Origin: Craspedostauros australis | Lineage: Eukaryota > Bacillariophyta > Bacillariophyceae > Mastogloiales > Achnanthaceae | NCBI GenBank assembly: GCA_026770025.1 | Contig: JAMXDE010000009.1 | Coordinates: 2,083,001-2,147,000, forward strand | Reading direction: 5' to 3' | DNA: 64,000 bases | Shown: positions 11,184 to 20,936 of the stretch, piece by piece | Numbering within the stretch: the first letter of the stretch is position 1 | Layout of the letters: each line of letters starts with the position of its first letter | Made by a program: the position numbers and the translations under genes | Notes under the pieces: model-generated | Seen by the model: the letters and a program-made list of their open reading frames with translations, nothing else | The model's database searches: none | What the model was told of the DNA's origin: nothing

Positions 11184-12866
11184 ATGGAGCAAGGCGACTT
11201 GCTACTCACCCAGCTCATGGACGATGCTATGGAATCGTCCATCGGCACCATTGATTCCACCGACCTTGGTTCGGAGGATGGTGCTGTCGAGAATGGAGAT
11301 CTGGACCCTTTTGGTCCGATCTCTTCAGATGAATTCATCCGTCCGTTGGCAGTGGTGAAGAGCCTTGGGTCGCTGCGCGATCATCACACCATCAACACCT
11401 GCCTCGGGCAAGGGCGCGGGCCGATCATGGAGGCGCAGATGTCCAGCGAGATCTGGGTCAAGGCACCGCAGCATCAGGAACCCATCGCATGCACGCAGAA
11501 TGGTATGAGAGAAGCACCCAAGAGATCGATTGAGATGGATTGCTCCAGCCATGACAATGACTCCGACGTCGAAAGTTTCTACGACAACAACGCAAGCGAC
11601 GTCCCTGTCACGGTCGACAACATCCCAGCCGCCATCGAGATTTCGGAGGCGATGGAGATGTTGTCCATGAACATGCAAGGCAACGCCCAGCTCCACGACA
11701 ACACGTGCGACAACCTCTCCCCACAGTTGTTCCACACTTCGCAAGCGCAAGTGAAAGGGGAAGTGCATCAACAGCACCAACACCATCACCAGCATATGCA
11801 ACTTGGGACACCCGAGCTTGGGAATATCCATGCCACGGACGGGGGATACGATGTGCTGGCATCGTTCCAAAACACCTCCCATCACACCTCAGAATATGCG
11901 ACTGGCACGAGCGGCGGTATGCCTCACGGCGCTGCCCCGGCCATGTTCCACGACCCCCAACCGCATGGAATCAAGGCCGAATCAAAGTCCAAGCAGCAAG
12001 GCTTCAGCTCCAGCCACCCTGTCCACCAGTCCAAGACCGACAAATTCCGCGCTTTCCACAGGACTGGCCGGCATCACCCCCCTCGACGCGGTGTGCGACG
12101 AAGCCAGTCGAGCGAGATGCTCAAGTCGTTGAAGGCCAACAGCTCCAACCAGGCAAAGCCAACTGCGTCGTCACATTCAAGATCCGCATCCAAGGCAAGG
12201 CAACGCTCGCATTCCCTCGACGGTATGCGTGGCCTCCGCGCGCCAAGCGCCAACCCTTTCTCTCAGATGCAGTGGCCACCACCCGAAGACATCATGGTAG
12301 AGCTGGAGGACGCCGCGCCAATTCGATCCAACAACCTCAACGAGGAGCAAGCCATGGCATTTCGATTGCTCCACGCAAAACCTCGACGATCAAGATCGAC
12401 CGAGGGTCTTCGCATCCGTGCGTCATCCAGCCGTTCGCGCAATGCGACTCTTTCGACCTTGATACCATCGTCTGCCGAATCGATGAGCCAGTCGAGCCAT
12501 GGCGAGAGAGATCATCCCCGCCGGCTTCTTACGCGGACGCGTTCACTCGAGGGAATCCGTCGCCTGCGCCAGGTCGCATCGAATCTGTCATCGCAAAGCA
12601 ACCACGATTCCACCACTTCCGCTGGAAGAGCCATGCTGCTCGGAACCCTATCGGCGCAGTCATCCGCTGCCAGGGTTTCAGGCTCGGTGTCGCCTCTGCA
12701 ACGTATGAGCGCAGCGGCCGATCAAGGCCCCGCTGATGGACGCCTCGAGACCAGTGGGGTCAACCTTAGCAAGGTTTCCGCCAGCAAGCTCGCGCTGCTT
12801 GCGAACAGCAAGCCTCTGCCGGCAACGCAGAAGCCGACATCAATCCGTCGCCAGTTCGGTCCATGA
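11184..12866 (+). CDS. Paralogue of the 7777-9813 protein, with R-R-S-x-S-x-E-x-L motifs
   Basis: A 560-residue protein. I chose the ATG at 11184 because the longer open frame upstream has no ATG and reads through homopolymeric Ile and Asn runs. The N-terminal half is acidic (LMDDAMESSIGTIDSTDLG; NDSDVESFYDN), with a His/Gln-rich stretch near residue 200. Basic motifs follow between about residues 300 and 465: RRSQSSEML, RQRSHSLDGM, RRSRSTEGLRIR and RTRSLEGIRRLR. AMLLG then appears as in the neighbouring gene. Overall identity to the first gene looks low, but the order of blocks is kept, which argues for a shared domain plan rather than chance low complexity. No enzyme motif or membrane segment is visible. 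Confidence 0.7.
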   Translation: MEQGDLLLTQLMDDAMESSIGTIDSTDLGSEDGAVENGDLDPFGPISSDEFIRPLAVVKSLGSLRDHHTINTCLGQGRGPIMEAQMSSEIWVKAPQHQEPIACTQNGMREAPKRSIEMDCSSHDNDSDVESFYDNNASDVPVTVDNIPAAIEISEAMEMLSMNMQGNAQLHDNTCDNLSPQLFHTSQAQVKGEVHQQHQHHHQHMQLGTPELGNIHATDGGYDVLASFQNTSHHTSEYATGTSGGMPHGAAPAMFHDPQPHGIKAESKSKQQGFSSSHPVHQSKTDKFRAFHRTGRHHPPRRGVRRSQSSEMLKSLKANSSNQAKPTASSHSRSASKARQRSHSLDGMRGLRAPSANPFSQMQWPPPEDIMVELEDAAPIRSNNLNEEQAMAFRLLHAKPRRSRSTEGLRIRASSSRSRNATLSTLIPSSAESMSQSSHGERDHPRRLLTRTRSLEGIRRLRQVASNLSSQSNHDSTTSAGRAMLLGTLSAQSSAARVSGSVSPLQRMSAAADQGPADGRLETSGVNLSKVSASKLALLANSKPLPATQKPTSIRRQFGP

Positions 12867-13207
12867 GTTCTGCAGCATGAAGCTGCCGCTGTTGCGGTTA
12901 TGCTGCTGGGGCTGCAGCAAGAAGATTAGATTAGAGCAGTAGCGATCACCACGACCGCATCTGCACATTTACGTCGTGTCCGTGCCGCACCGTGATCGTT
13001 GTCGGCGGAGACCGTGGCAGAGTAGGCGATAAATCATAGTGTACTCTACACTGTTAGGTATAACACCATGTGGGATACTATCCAGAGCCCAGCGCAGATG
13101 CATCAGCACGATCGTAGCATGTTGGTGCTGTGCTCGTTTGCGACAAGAGATTGGCTGTCGGCCGCTAGTGTCGTCATGAACCAAAGTATCATGCGTCCGA
13201 CGCGGTT
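12867..13207. other. Intergenic, nothing recognised
   Basis: This lies between two convergent genes. I see no repeat, RNA gene or convincing ORF. Confidence 0.5.
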
Positions 13208-13771
13208 TCATATGCAGCAGGGACATGAGGGCGGTCGCAGAGCCGGTCGATTGGCGAACGTCATCGACGACATGAACTCGAACTCTGCTTGGATTTCCTT
13301 TGCCTGATCCACGATGCTCTTGTCCACAGTGTCTGCCGGTTGCGACAGCGTCGGCATATGCGCCCGCCCAGAGATGCCAGCAGGTCCGGTAGCTATCTGC
13401 TTCTGTTCCTGGCGTTGCCGGAACGTGTACGAATAGTCGGACATGGCGGACTGGTGGGTTGCGATGGGTTCCCAGGGATATCTCTGCTCGTGCGATTCGC
13501 CATTGTGCCGCCGACGTTGCTCACGAGGATCGTTCTCCCAATCGAAGGAGTCATCATCGTTGTCATCGCTGTTGTCATCGCTGTTGTCATGATTGCTGTG
13601 GGGATAGCCGCGTCCACTCCCATTCCCGTTGGTTTTGCCGCTTCTGTCACTGCCACTCCCAACCGAAGGGTTCGACCCGTTTCTCCAACGCATCGAGGCG
13701 TATAGGAGCACGATCGTTCCCAACCCCGAAGCCACAGCAACTCCAGCCGCAGATGGTATGGATTTGCCCAT
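13208..13771 (-). CDS. Small protein with an N-terminal membrane segment, unknown
   Basis: A 187-residue protein from an ATG at 13771. Residues 8-28 (AAGVAVASGLGTIVLLYASMR) form one hydrophobic segment that could be a signal anchor. The middle is very acidic and repetitive (DNSDDNSDDNDDDSFDWEN), then polar, with a conserved-looking C-terminal helix (DKSIVDQAKEIQAEFEFMSSM) and a Cys-rich end (SCPCCI). I do not recognise a family. The composition change from membrane to acidic to helical looks like a real protein. The opposite-strand ORFs here are leucine/isoleucine-rich shadows. Confidence 0.6.
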   Translation of the reverse strand: MGKSIPSAAGVAVASGLGTIVLLYASMRWRNGSNPSVGSGSDRSGKTNGNGSGRGYPHSNHDNSDDNSDDNDDDSFDWENDPREQRRRHNGESHEQRYPWEPIATHQSAMSDYSYTFRQRQEQKQIATGPAGISGRAHMPTLSQPADTVDKSIVDQAKEIQAEFEFMSSMTFANRPALRPPSCPCCI

Positions 13772-14276
13772 CTTCCCTCGATTTTTGTTTCTGTGCTGCT
13801 CTCTATCCTTCTTACTGCAACGTTGTGTTCAATCTGATCGTCACCACCGCCTGCAGTTACTGCAATCGCACGAGCGGAGCCGAGCTTGTGGCGGTCTCCG
13901 ATTGTGGGTGGTTGTTGTGCGAACAAAGACACCTTCCATCAGCTTCGCAGAACCACGAGACGACGGCCAAATCCTTGGCGCCAAGAATGGTTCCCGTGAC
14001 ATCAATTCGTGATCAAAACGACTGACATGATCGCTATTCAAGCGAATGTAAATGTGGGTTATTCTCATTGACCGCAGCACCGTCATTTTTTAACAGAACA
14101 AAACAAACACCAAAAAATGCAGACGCAACCTCTTCTCCGTCACACAATATCACAATTACAACACAATAGATACTCCTCCTTCTGCCCTTCCTCTTCCTCT
14201 TGTTCCCACACACACTTCCATACTTACATTCGCCGACTCGGATCCATACAGAGATCCTACTGGTTTGCGACAAGGC
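13772..14276. other. Divergent intergenic region between 13771(-) and 14277(+)
   Basis: It separates two divergently transcribed genes and so holds both promoters. No ACTCGTAT motif is visible here and I see no gene. Confidence 0.5.
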
Positions 14277-15533
14277 ATGATGGGTGAATCAAACCCAACA
14301 GACGCGGATGAAGGAAGGACACGGCGAGCATCCCGAAAGACGAAGAGCAACTCATGGCTGCAGCCATTATCCTTTGCCATGCTCATCGTCATCGTCATCA
14401 TCAACTTGGTGCTTGGGAACGCGCGCACCGGGATGATCTTCTCCACCACGACCATGCAGCAGTACGTTGGTCCAGAGTGTGCCATGAACTCGACGGCCGA
14501 TCAAGCGGAAGCCGTCGAAGCATCCGAGCACACACCCAGGATGCTGATGGAACCGGGTCGGGTCTACATGACCGGGTCCTGGAGCAAGGCCATCACGAAG
14601 TGCCTGTTCTCCGACTTTGAGTACAGTGGCGATTGGAAGGAGGAGACGCCGCTGACTCCCAACGACATTGTGGTGTACGGTATGCACGTCCCACCGCCGG
14701 GAAGAGGCAACATGCTGTGGGGTGAGGGAGCCAAGCAGAAGCCTGACAGCCAGCGTCCCGGCAAGATCCTGTTCTACAACGGCGAGTCGCACGGCGATAT
14801 TTGGGAAATGTTCTCACCGCAGGACATCGGCGACCGCCTCTATCAAATCGGTCCCGTCTCGCATCTGCACCGAGACAACTCGTACCAGATGTATTTCATG
14901 ACGGGAGTAGCGCAGGCCAAATCCTCGCCCGACGTGGATCCGATCTTGCACCCGGAGATTGGCGTGCGCCGAAACTCCACGCGTCAAATCAATGGCGTGC
15001 TGTACAAGAACAGCAACTGCGTCGCCTTTCGCGACGAGGCCGCACGACGGTTGTCGGAATTCCTCGATGTCTATCACGGCCAGTGCAAGCCCAGCGTGCC
15101 AATGCGCAACAACAGTCTATTTCCCGACACCGCGCTGGGAGGTAGGCGGAGCTTCAGCAAAAACATCCAGACGATGGGTCAATACAAATACTGCTTGGTC
15201 ATGGAGAATGTGGTTGGCCAGGCGGGATACATCACCGAGAAGTTGATGAACGGCTTCCTCGGTGGATGCCTGCCGATCTACACAGGTTCCCGCATCGTTC
15301 ACGACATCTTCAATCCAAAGTCGTTCGTCTACTACGACGTCACCAGACCAGACGAAGCGCTCGATCTGATCCGGCGTATGGAGGCCAATGAGTCGCTGTA
15401 CAATGAGTACAACAACGCCCCGCTCTTCCTTGATCCCGAACGCATCGTGAACCAATACTTCTCCGCTTGCGACGGCGTGGGAGATGGATCTCTGAAGCGC
15501 AAGATCCGTCAAATGATGAAGATCGAAGAGTAG
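14277..15533 (+). CDS. GT10 family alpha-1,3-fucosyltransferase-like protein
   Basis: A 418-residue protein. I took the ATG at 14277; the open frame starts four codons earlier on a TTG. It is a type II membrane protein: basic tail, membrane segment at about residues 31-48 (SFAMLIVIVIINLVLG), stem, lumenal catalytic domain. The GT10 signature is clear near residues 305-345: YKYCLVMEN, then GYITEKLMNGFLGGCLPIY, then FNPKSFVYYDV, matching the family's EN-x(n)-YxTEK-x(n)-P-x-Y/V order that contacts GDP-fucose. It probably adds fucose to N-glycans in the Golgi. Length is typical. It shares topology with the two GT31 genes 10 kb upstream; a joint pathway is possible but not shown. Confidence 0.88.
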   Translation: MMGESNPTDADEGRTRRASRKTKSNSWLQPLSFAMLIVIVIINLVLGNARTGMIFSTTTMQQYVGPECAMNSTADQAEAVEASEHTPRMLMEPGRVYMTGSWSKAITKCLFSDFEYSGDWKEETPLTPNDIVVYGMHVPPPGRGNMLWGEGAKQKPDSQRPGKILFYNGESHGDIWEMFSPQDIGDRLYQIGPVSHLHRDNSYQMYFMTGVAQAKSSPDVDPILHPEIGVRRNSTRQINGVLYKNSNCVAFRDEAARRLSEFLDVYHGQCKPSVPMRNNSLFPDTALGGRRSFSKNIQTMGQYKYCLVMENVVGQAGYITEKLMNGFLGGCLPIYTGSRIVHDIFNPKSFVYYDVTRPDEALDLIRRMEANESLYNEYNNAPLFLDPERIVNQYFSACDGVGDGSLKRKIRQMMKIEE

Positions 15534-15982
15534 GAAGTACGAGCGACGAATAAAGGTCGATTGCGGTGGGTCCGTACTCTAGTGTGGCAAACGCGTCCCA
15601 GGGCGAGAGTTTAGCATCGTCCATGTTACAGTGCCTCCATAGATCGTATAGTACACTTTGAGACAGTTATTGTGCGGTAGACATAAAGGTATTTCGAAAG
15701 ACGTATTGTGTCAGAGTCAAACATTATGCCAAGGTGGTGTGGAAAACGACGACTATTTGACTTAATCAGAGCACAACAGGACGAGGAGACCGGAGAGGCC
15801 CAGCTCGCTTTCGCCATACCGCCTCCGCGAGATGCACACTGGTACCGGCATCATGCATCGCTCACATGTGCTCGTTCGACAGCACTTTCTCTGACCGAAT
15901 ATACCTCTCACAGACCCTTGCTTCCGCAGACCCCTCCTCGACGATCCGAGGCACGTTCCTCGCCGTCGCCGGCCTTGCCACC
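15534..15982. other. Intergenic between convergent genes
   Basis: 3' flanks of the fucosyltransferase and of the spliced gene on the other strand. No gene or repeat is supported. Confidence 0.5.
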
Positions 15983-17749
15983 CTATGACCGGTCCACTTG
16001 CATCTGGAGTTTCGCGATTTCGAGCGTCCTCATCTTGGCCGGGAGCGTCTTGCGACGAGGCGGCTGCCCGTCGCAGCGGGCTGCTACTGGCCGCGACGGC
16101 GGAATTTGGATCGTGTTGCCTTCCGGAGCCAAGAGAGCGAGGTTCAGTTTGGGGCGCGATGGCGCTGCGCCCCACGTCGCGTTGGTGGTTCCCACATTTG
16201 CGGGATTGTCGCCAGCCGTGGTGCTCGTGCTCACCGTGCCGTTGGAGGAGAGACGTCCTTTGGAGCTGAACATGCGGGAGAGCCGGTTGGAGCTGCGGTT
16301 CAGCGAGGATGTCGAAACGGAGTTGGCCGACCACAGCGACGACGTTGACGACTTCTTTCCTCCGATGGATTTGTAGAGTCCATTCGGCTTTTTCTTGGCG
16401 CAGATAGTGGGCAGCAACGGCTCTTTGTCCAGATCGACGGTTGGCAACCAATTCTTGCACTCCTTGATTTCTTGCATGTAGGTGCGCCGCAATTCTTCGC
16501 AATTAAGAATGCTACTGGACGCCTCCGAATCTTGTGATGGCGCCTGCAAGGCGAGAAGTTCCTCGACGGACCTGCAAACGTGCTTGGGAGGCATCTCGCC
16601 ATCCATCAGCATGGTGTCCAATTGCTGCACGGCATGCTGCTGTCTCGTGGTGTGGATGTACTGGCGCTGAATGGATTTCACATTTCTTAGCGTCACACAA
16701 GCACCTGCGCAAAAGAGAGAGAGAGAGAGTGTGTGTGTGTGTGTGTGAGAGATGTATGTAGTTGTATGCTATTGCACAATGGAATATAATATTATAGTGC
16801 AATAGAATGGGCGCAGGGGCATCGTTGAAACCTGCATTGCGATTGATGCACTCGTCGTCGAGCACTCGCATCAGATGAGAGATACAAACAAGTTCGCTGT
16901 GCATAGTCATTGCTCCCACCGACACCAGGATCGACGCCAACACCAGCTTGAACACCAGCTCGAACAGTATTTGTCACTACCATTCATCAACAATAGCAAA
17001 CGCAACAGCACATGCACACACGTACCTGTCTTATTTCCCATCTCGTATCTGGCCACGCAAAGTTCGCCGAAGTACTTCAGCTTTCCGGTGTAGGACTGCA
17101 GGCGAGATTGTATCCCTTCCTTGGCCTCACTGATCTGCTGCTCGGCCTCAAGCCGTTGCTGCTGCTGCCGCTGTTCGAACCACGACATGGAGAATGGGAT
17201 CGCATTCTTCCCATGATTCGAGGACGTCGTGAGCTCGTCGCTGTCGCCACTCTTGACGTTGCTATCGCTCGTCCTCCTGGACATGCTGAAGCCGCTATGT
17301 TGCTTCATCATCGTCTCGCGGCCATCCTCGTCGCTGGCTTGACGATTGAAGAGCTCCATCTGCTGCGTCGTGATGCCCTCCTCGCTGGCGTTTGCCGAGC
17401 CGGCTGCAGCTCCCGACATGGCTATGCCTGCGCCGACGCTGCTGCCGTTGGAGAACGTCGAGGCCGTGGAGGTAGTCGACAAGTTGCGCCGGAGCTCTTT
17501 ACCAGCTGTCGGAGGTCTTCGTGCAGGCCGCTGCCTTGGCGTGTGATGGGACCTTGACAGTCCCCAGTCGCCCTTCCTGCTGCTCCTCGTTCCCAGCGGA
17601 TCGAGGTCGTTGGACTTGCTGCGCAGCGGAAGCTTGAACGACCGCGGTTTGCGAGGGATGATGGCGCTGTCGTCGTACGCGCCGGAGAGTGCTTCCACGG
17701 AGTCCTCATAGTCCTTGTAGCCCTGGTGGGAGAGCGATACTGACGGCAT
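15983..17749 (-). CDS. Two-exon gene, low-complexity protein with a central helical region
   Basis: Exon 1 runs 17749-17026 and exon 2 runs 16704-15983; the intron (16705-17025, 321 bases) has a GTACGT donor and a TGCGCAG acceptor. Splicing joins the frames after ...MGNKTG to give 481 residues. The N-terminus is Ser/Arg-rich. About residues 200-300 form a helical, heptad-like block (Gln-rich RLEAEQQISEAKEG, then KLKYFGELCVARYEMGNKTG, then TLRNVKSIQRQYIHTTRQQHAV). This is reminiscent of the first two helices of Snf7/CHMP-type ESCRT-III proteins, but that match is weak. The C-terminus is again Ser/Arg-rich. A TACGAGTAT motif lies 55 bases upstream of the ATG. A microsatellite (GA/GT) sits at the 3' end of the intron. 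Confidence 0.65.
16713..16748. repeat. GA/GT microsatellite inside the intron
   Basis: A run of GA dinucleotides passes directly into GT dinucleotides on the plus strand, close to the 3' splice site of the spliced gene. It is a simple repeat. Confidence 0.7.
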
Positions 17750-19040
17750 GATGATGGGATGTTGTTGTGTGCTTCCTTGCTAGAATGTGTGCACGAGGAG
17801 TCGTACGAGTATGCTGGTCTTTGTCGACGCGTATGATCTAGTCTTGCTGGTTGCTGTTTGTACTTTCGTGCGTCTGGATGAGGGCGAAAACAATGTGATC
17901 GAAGATAATGCGACGAGACGGGGCGGGGCGGAAGATGTCGCTGATGGATGCAACCGGAAGTGAAGACATGTGGAGCATCGCGCACCCAAATCCAATGGGA
18001 GGAGACGGGGGGGACTGTTGGAGTCAGTTCAAGCCACTTCTGGCCACTTCTCGATGTTGTCAATGGTGGATCGGTTGACGAATAGAACATGGAACACGGT
18101 GCAATCGATCGTGCTGCGGAGGATCGTACCGCCTGACCATTTGATGAGGTGCTGTTTACGACTACAGGGTCTCGTAGTGAAGGCGAGTGCCTTGAAGGAC
18201 GACGTTCGACGTTGGGCCGCGAGAAGTTGTGTTCCTATCATCTCCGTCGCTCGTGATGATCCATTGCCTGGCTGCAGTGGTCGTGGGCGTGGCAGCGCAC
18301 CCATTGGCTTGGAGATGTCCGAGCAACGCGTGCCGCCTCTTGGACTGATTGTTCGGGTTGATCTCGTTGTGATCTCCCACGGTTCTGAAGGGGGCATCAA
18401 CAACATCCATCCGGGCCTTTTTATCGTCCATTGTCCAAAGAGGAGACGAGGCGGAGCTCGGGCGATGCGCTCCGTGTCGTTTCGGGCAACGCCACAGTGT
18501 CTCTCTCTCTCTCTCGCACGCACGCACGCACCCACACCCTTCTCCACTCTCCCCCCTTTTTTGCGTGTTTCCTCACCGCAACTTCCACAGTCGTACATTT
18601 CATCACGACGCGACTGCTCTGCAAAATGTGACGTGATCGGATCCTGCGAATACCCAAGCCCAACACCAATGATGCGGAAATGACCGATTAATGGAAATGA
18701 TTAAGTGATTCTGGAATGCACAGTCCCAAGGGCAATTCTACCTTTCAATCTCGCGAGAAGCGAAGAGCGAGGCGCTAACCGGCCGATTTCTTCGTGTCTG
18801 CTATTTGTATCTGGCTTGCTGTTGGCGCATCAGCATAAACAGTTTGTGGCAGCACGTCGCCAGCTATTTTATCAGTAGCACCGACGGAAACCACGCGACA
18901 AGATCCGTTGATCCAACTCTGGCGGATTCTGTCCTGTTGACAGACTAAAGCACAGAAGGGGGGCGGCGGGAATATCAGTCGAAATGTCATCCAAGACAGC
19001 GCAAGCATGGCGAGAAGCCACAGGACAAGAAATGCATTTG
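17750..19040. other. Stretch with only weak ORFs
   Basis: Overlapping frames of about 190-240 codons on both strands (17970-18683 plus; 18029-18598 minus) give no recognisable protein. A CT and CACG microsatellite lies at 18500-18530. A short minus ORF at 18775-19044 opens with a hydrophobic signal-like segment and might be an exon of the gene upstream of it. Confidence 0.4.
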
Positions 19041-19565
19041 TCATTCCTGGGGTTGGTCATCGTCAACGCGGTCTTGGGTGGCGATGTGGGCGCGGCGGTA
19101 CTCTACTCGTGTTGTTGTGACCACAGCGTATCCAAGGATATTTTCGTTCGTGTCGGAAGGAGGAACGGTTCTGGTCAGGGCGACAGCGGGGTTTCGCATC
19201 CACGGGTTGGTCTTGTCGGACGGTGCTTTGGTCGGACAAGTCAGAGAGGTGGCGCGGGTCTGTGCCGACATTGTGTTGGTACGGACGAATGAGGAATCCG
19301 TGGATGATGGATCGGATAAATCGAAAATCGCGAACCATCCTCCACAAGCTACGAACACGATGAGTGCTCGTGCCGCGCATGCGAGAGGACAGCGGCCATC
19401 ACTCTGTACCGAAGATCGTACCACACACTTCGACCAGTCCACTCCGTTGGAGGACCCTGCCCGGATCGGGTTCGCAGTCGTATGATCGGATCGTGTTGGG
19501 TTGGATGCAGATCCAGCACGCGCCACCGACGTCCACCGCGTTCCGATGCCAATCGTGCCGAACAT
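19041..19565 (-). CDS. Possible small membrane protein, exon structure uncertain
   Basis: A 174-codon frame from an ATG at 19565. A hydrophobic segment (ARALIVFVACGGWFAIF) lies near the middle, followed by a polar, proline-containing segment (TKAPSDKTNPWMRNPAVAL) that looks like natural protein. A second minus frame (19399-19815, ATG at 19815) overlaps it and carries two hydrophobic stretches, so the true gene may be spliced from both. No family is recognised. Confidence 0.3.
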   Translation of the reverse strand: MFGTIGIGTRWTSVARAGSASNPTRSDHTTANPIRAGSSNGVDWSKCVVRSSVQSDGRCPLACAARALIVFVACGGWFAIFDLSDPSSTDSSFVRTNTMSAQTRATSLTCPTKAPSDKTNPWMRNPAVALTRTVPPSDTNENILGYAVVTTTRVEYRRAHIATQDRVDDDQPQE

Positions 19566-19815
19566 TCAAGAGCAGTCGTAAGTCCCAACGCCCCTCTCCG
19601 TCTCTCTCGATTGCGGTGACGATGCAAAAGATGGCCACCGCGACAGTGGGAACGGTAGCATCATCATCAACAGCACGATCCCACCAAGACCTCGATGGTT
19701 GTGCACGACGCAGAGCACACAGAATGGAGGCAACAAGCAATGTGTAACATGTACTTATGTTTGCCGTGTTGTTGTTGTCGTTGTTTCTCACTTCTACTGC
19801 TAGAGACCTCCCCAT

Positions 19816-20022
19816 TGCGACTTTGCATCTACATGAGTGCGTCCCGGATCACGTTTGGATCCGATCTTTCGGCCAAGATTCAGACAACACAGTGACAAGA
19901 AAGGGGAGGAAATGGTTGGACAATTCGAGATCGATCACAAGCTTGATCGGAACTCTGTTTGGCAGTGGCAACTCTGCGCTGCGCACAAACATCCAGAGTC
20001 GGCGCCTGGAATGCTTTAATCA
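19816..20022. other. Intergenic, nothing recognised
   Basis: 3' flank of the silaffin-like gene. No repeat or gene is visible. Confidence 0.4.
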
Positions 20023-20936
20023 CTAAAGCGCACGCTGACGCTTGCTGCCCTTGCCTTTTCCATCGCTGGACGATTTGGAGCCTTTGCCGCTGCTGGAGCT
20101 GCTCGTGGGGCTTGAATGGCTACTGCTGCTGCTGCTTCCACCTTTGCCCTTGCCTTTGCCGTCGTGGGAAGAGGATGACTTGGAGCCCTTGCCCTTGCCC
20201 TCGCCGCTGGCGGAGCTTACATGAGCGACAGGCGCGGGCGTTGGCTTTGGCGCAGCTTGCGAGCTGGAGCCCTTCCCGCCTTTTCCTTTGCCAGCTTTGG
20301 AGCCCTTGCCCTTGCCTCCTTTTCTGTTGCCGTCCAAAGGTGTGCAGAGAGGGCGATGAGCGATGTCGAGAGCGCAATCCAAGACGTGAACAGGAGAGTG
20401 TTGCATGGTGTCGTGATCGATTGGTGGAGTGGTTGATTCATGTACGGCGAAGCAAAGACAGAGAGAGGCAGGATGAGATCGATGGTTGGATCGAATCGGA
20501 TGGGATGGACAGGGTGAATGCAAGGAAGTTGCCATCGAATATGGTACATCTCACCACCACGCGAGCACCTCGATTGCGTCAACAACCAAATTCTCATCGC
20601 ACCAAATACACAAACAGATGCTGTCGTCGGTGATGGTTGCATCGCAGAGTTTCAAACTTACCCCGCCTTAGTGAGTTTCTGCGAACTGGATGAAGTGTGG
20701 CTGATGCTCATCTGAGCACCATGGAGGATGCGGTCCAGATGGCGCATCTCCTCTTCCTTCATCCGGAGGAACTCGTTGCCCTCGCCTGCTCGCTGGACCT
20801 TGGGGGGTGCATCGTCCTTCGGTGTGGCATCGAAGATCAACCTGCGCCGGAGCTTCTGAACCATGGACGCCTCGGCCTGTTGATTCGGGATGATGTACAA
20901 GTGTAGCAGGCAAACTGCGATGAGGAATGTCTTCAT
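20023..20936 (-). CDS. Silaffin-like secreted Lys/Gly/Ser-rich protein (two exons)
   Basis: Exon 1 is 20936-20662 and exon 2 is 20323-20023. The intron (20324-20661, 338 bases) has a GTAAGT donor and a CAACAG acceptor, and the frame is kept through a phase-2 junction. The product is 191 residues; an in-frame ATG at 20963 would add nine. Residues 1-24 form a signal peptide (MKTFLIAVCLLHLYIIPNQQ...). A short charged pro-region with RRRL follows, which fits the R-x-L processing site known from diatom biosilica proteins. The C-terminal 100 residues are built of KGKGSK, GKGGKGSSS and long Ser runs, ending KRQRAL. Silaffins are secreted into the silica deposition vesicle, where modified lysines and phosphoserines drive silica precipitation. 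Sequence drift is high in this class, so the call rests on composition and layout. Confidence 0.65.

Noticed and set aside
14265..14276. Upstream non-ATG starts for the fucosyltransferase and likewise for frames at 2781, 10926, 40675 and 30839
   Set aside because: These begin on TTG or GTG; the first in-frame ATG gives a sensible N-terminus in each case.
15762..16502. 246-codon minus ORF in another frame over exon 2 of the spliced gene
   Set aside because: It conflicts with the frame that continues exon 1 across a consensus intron.
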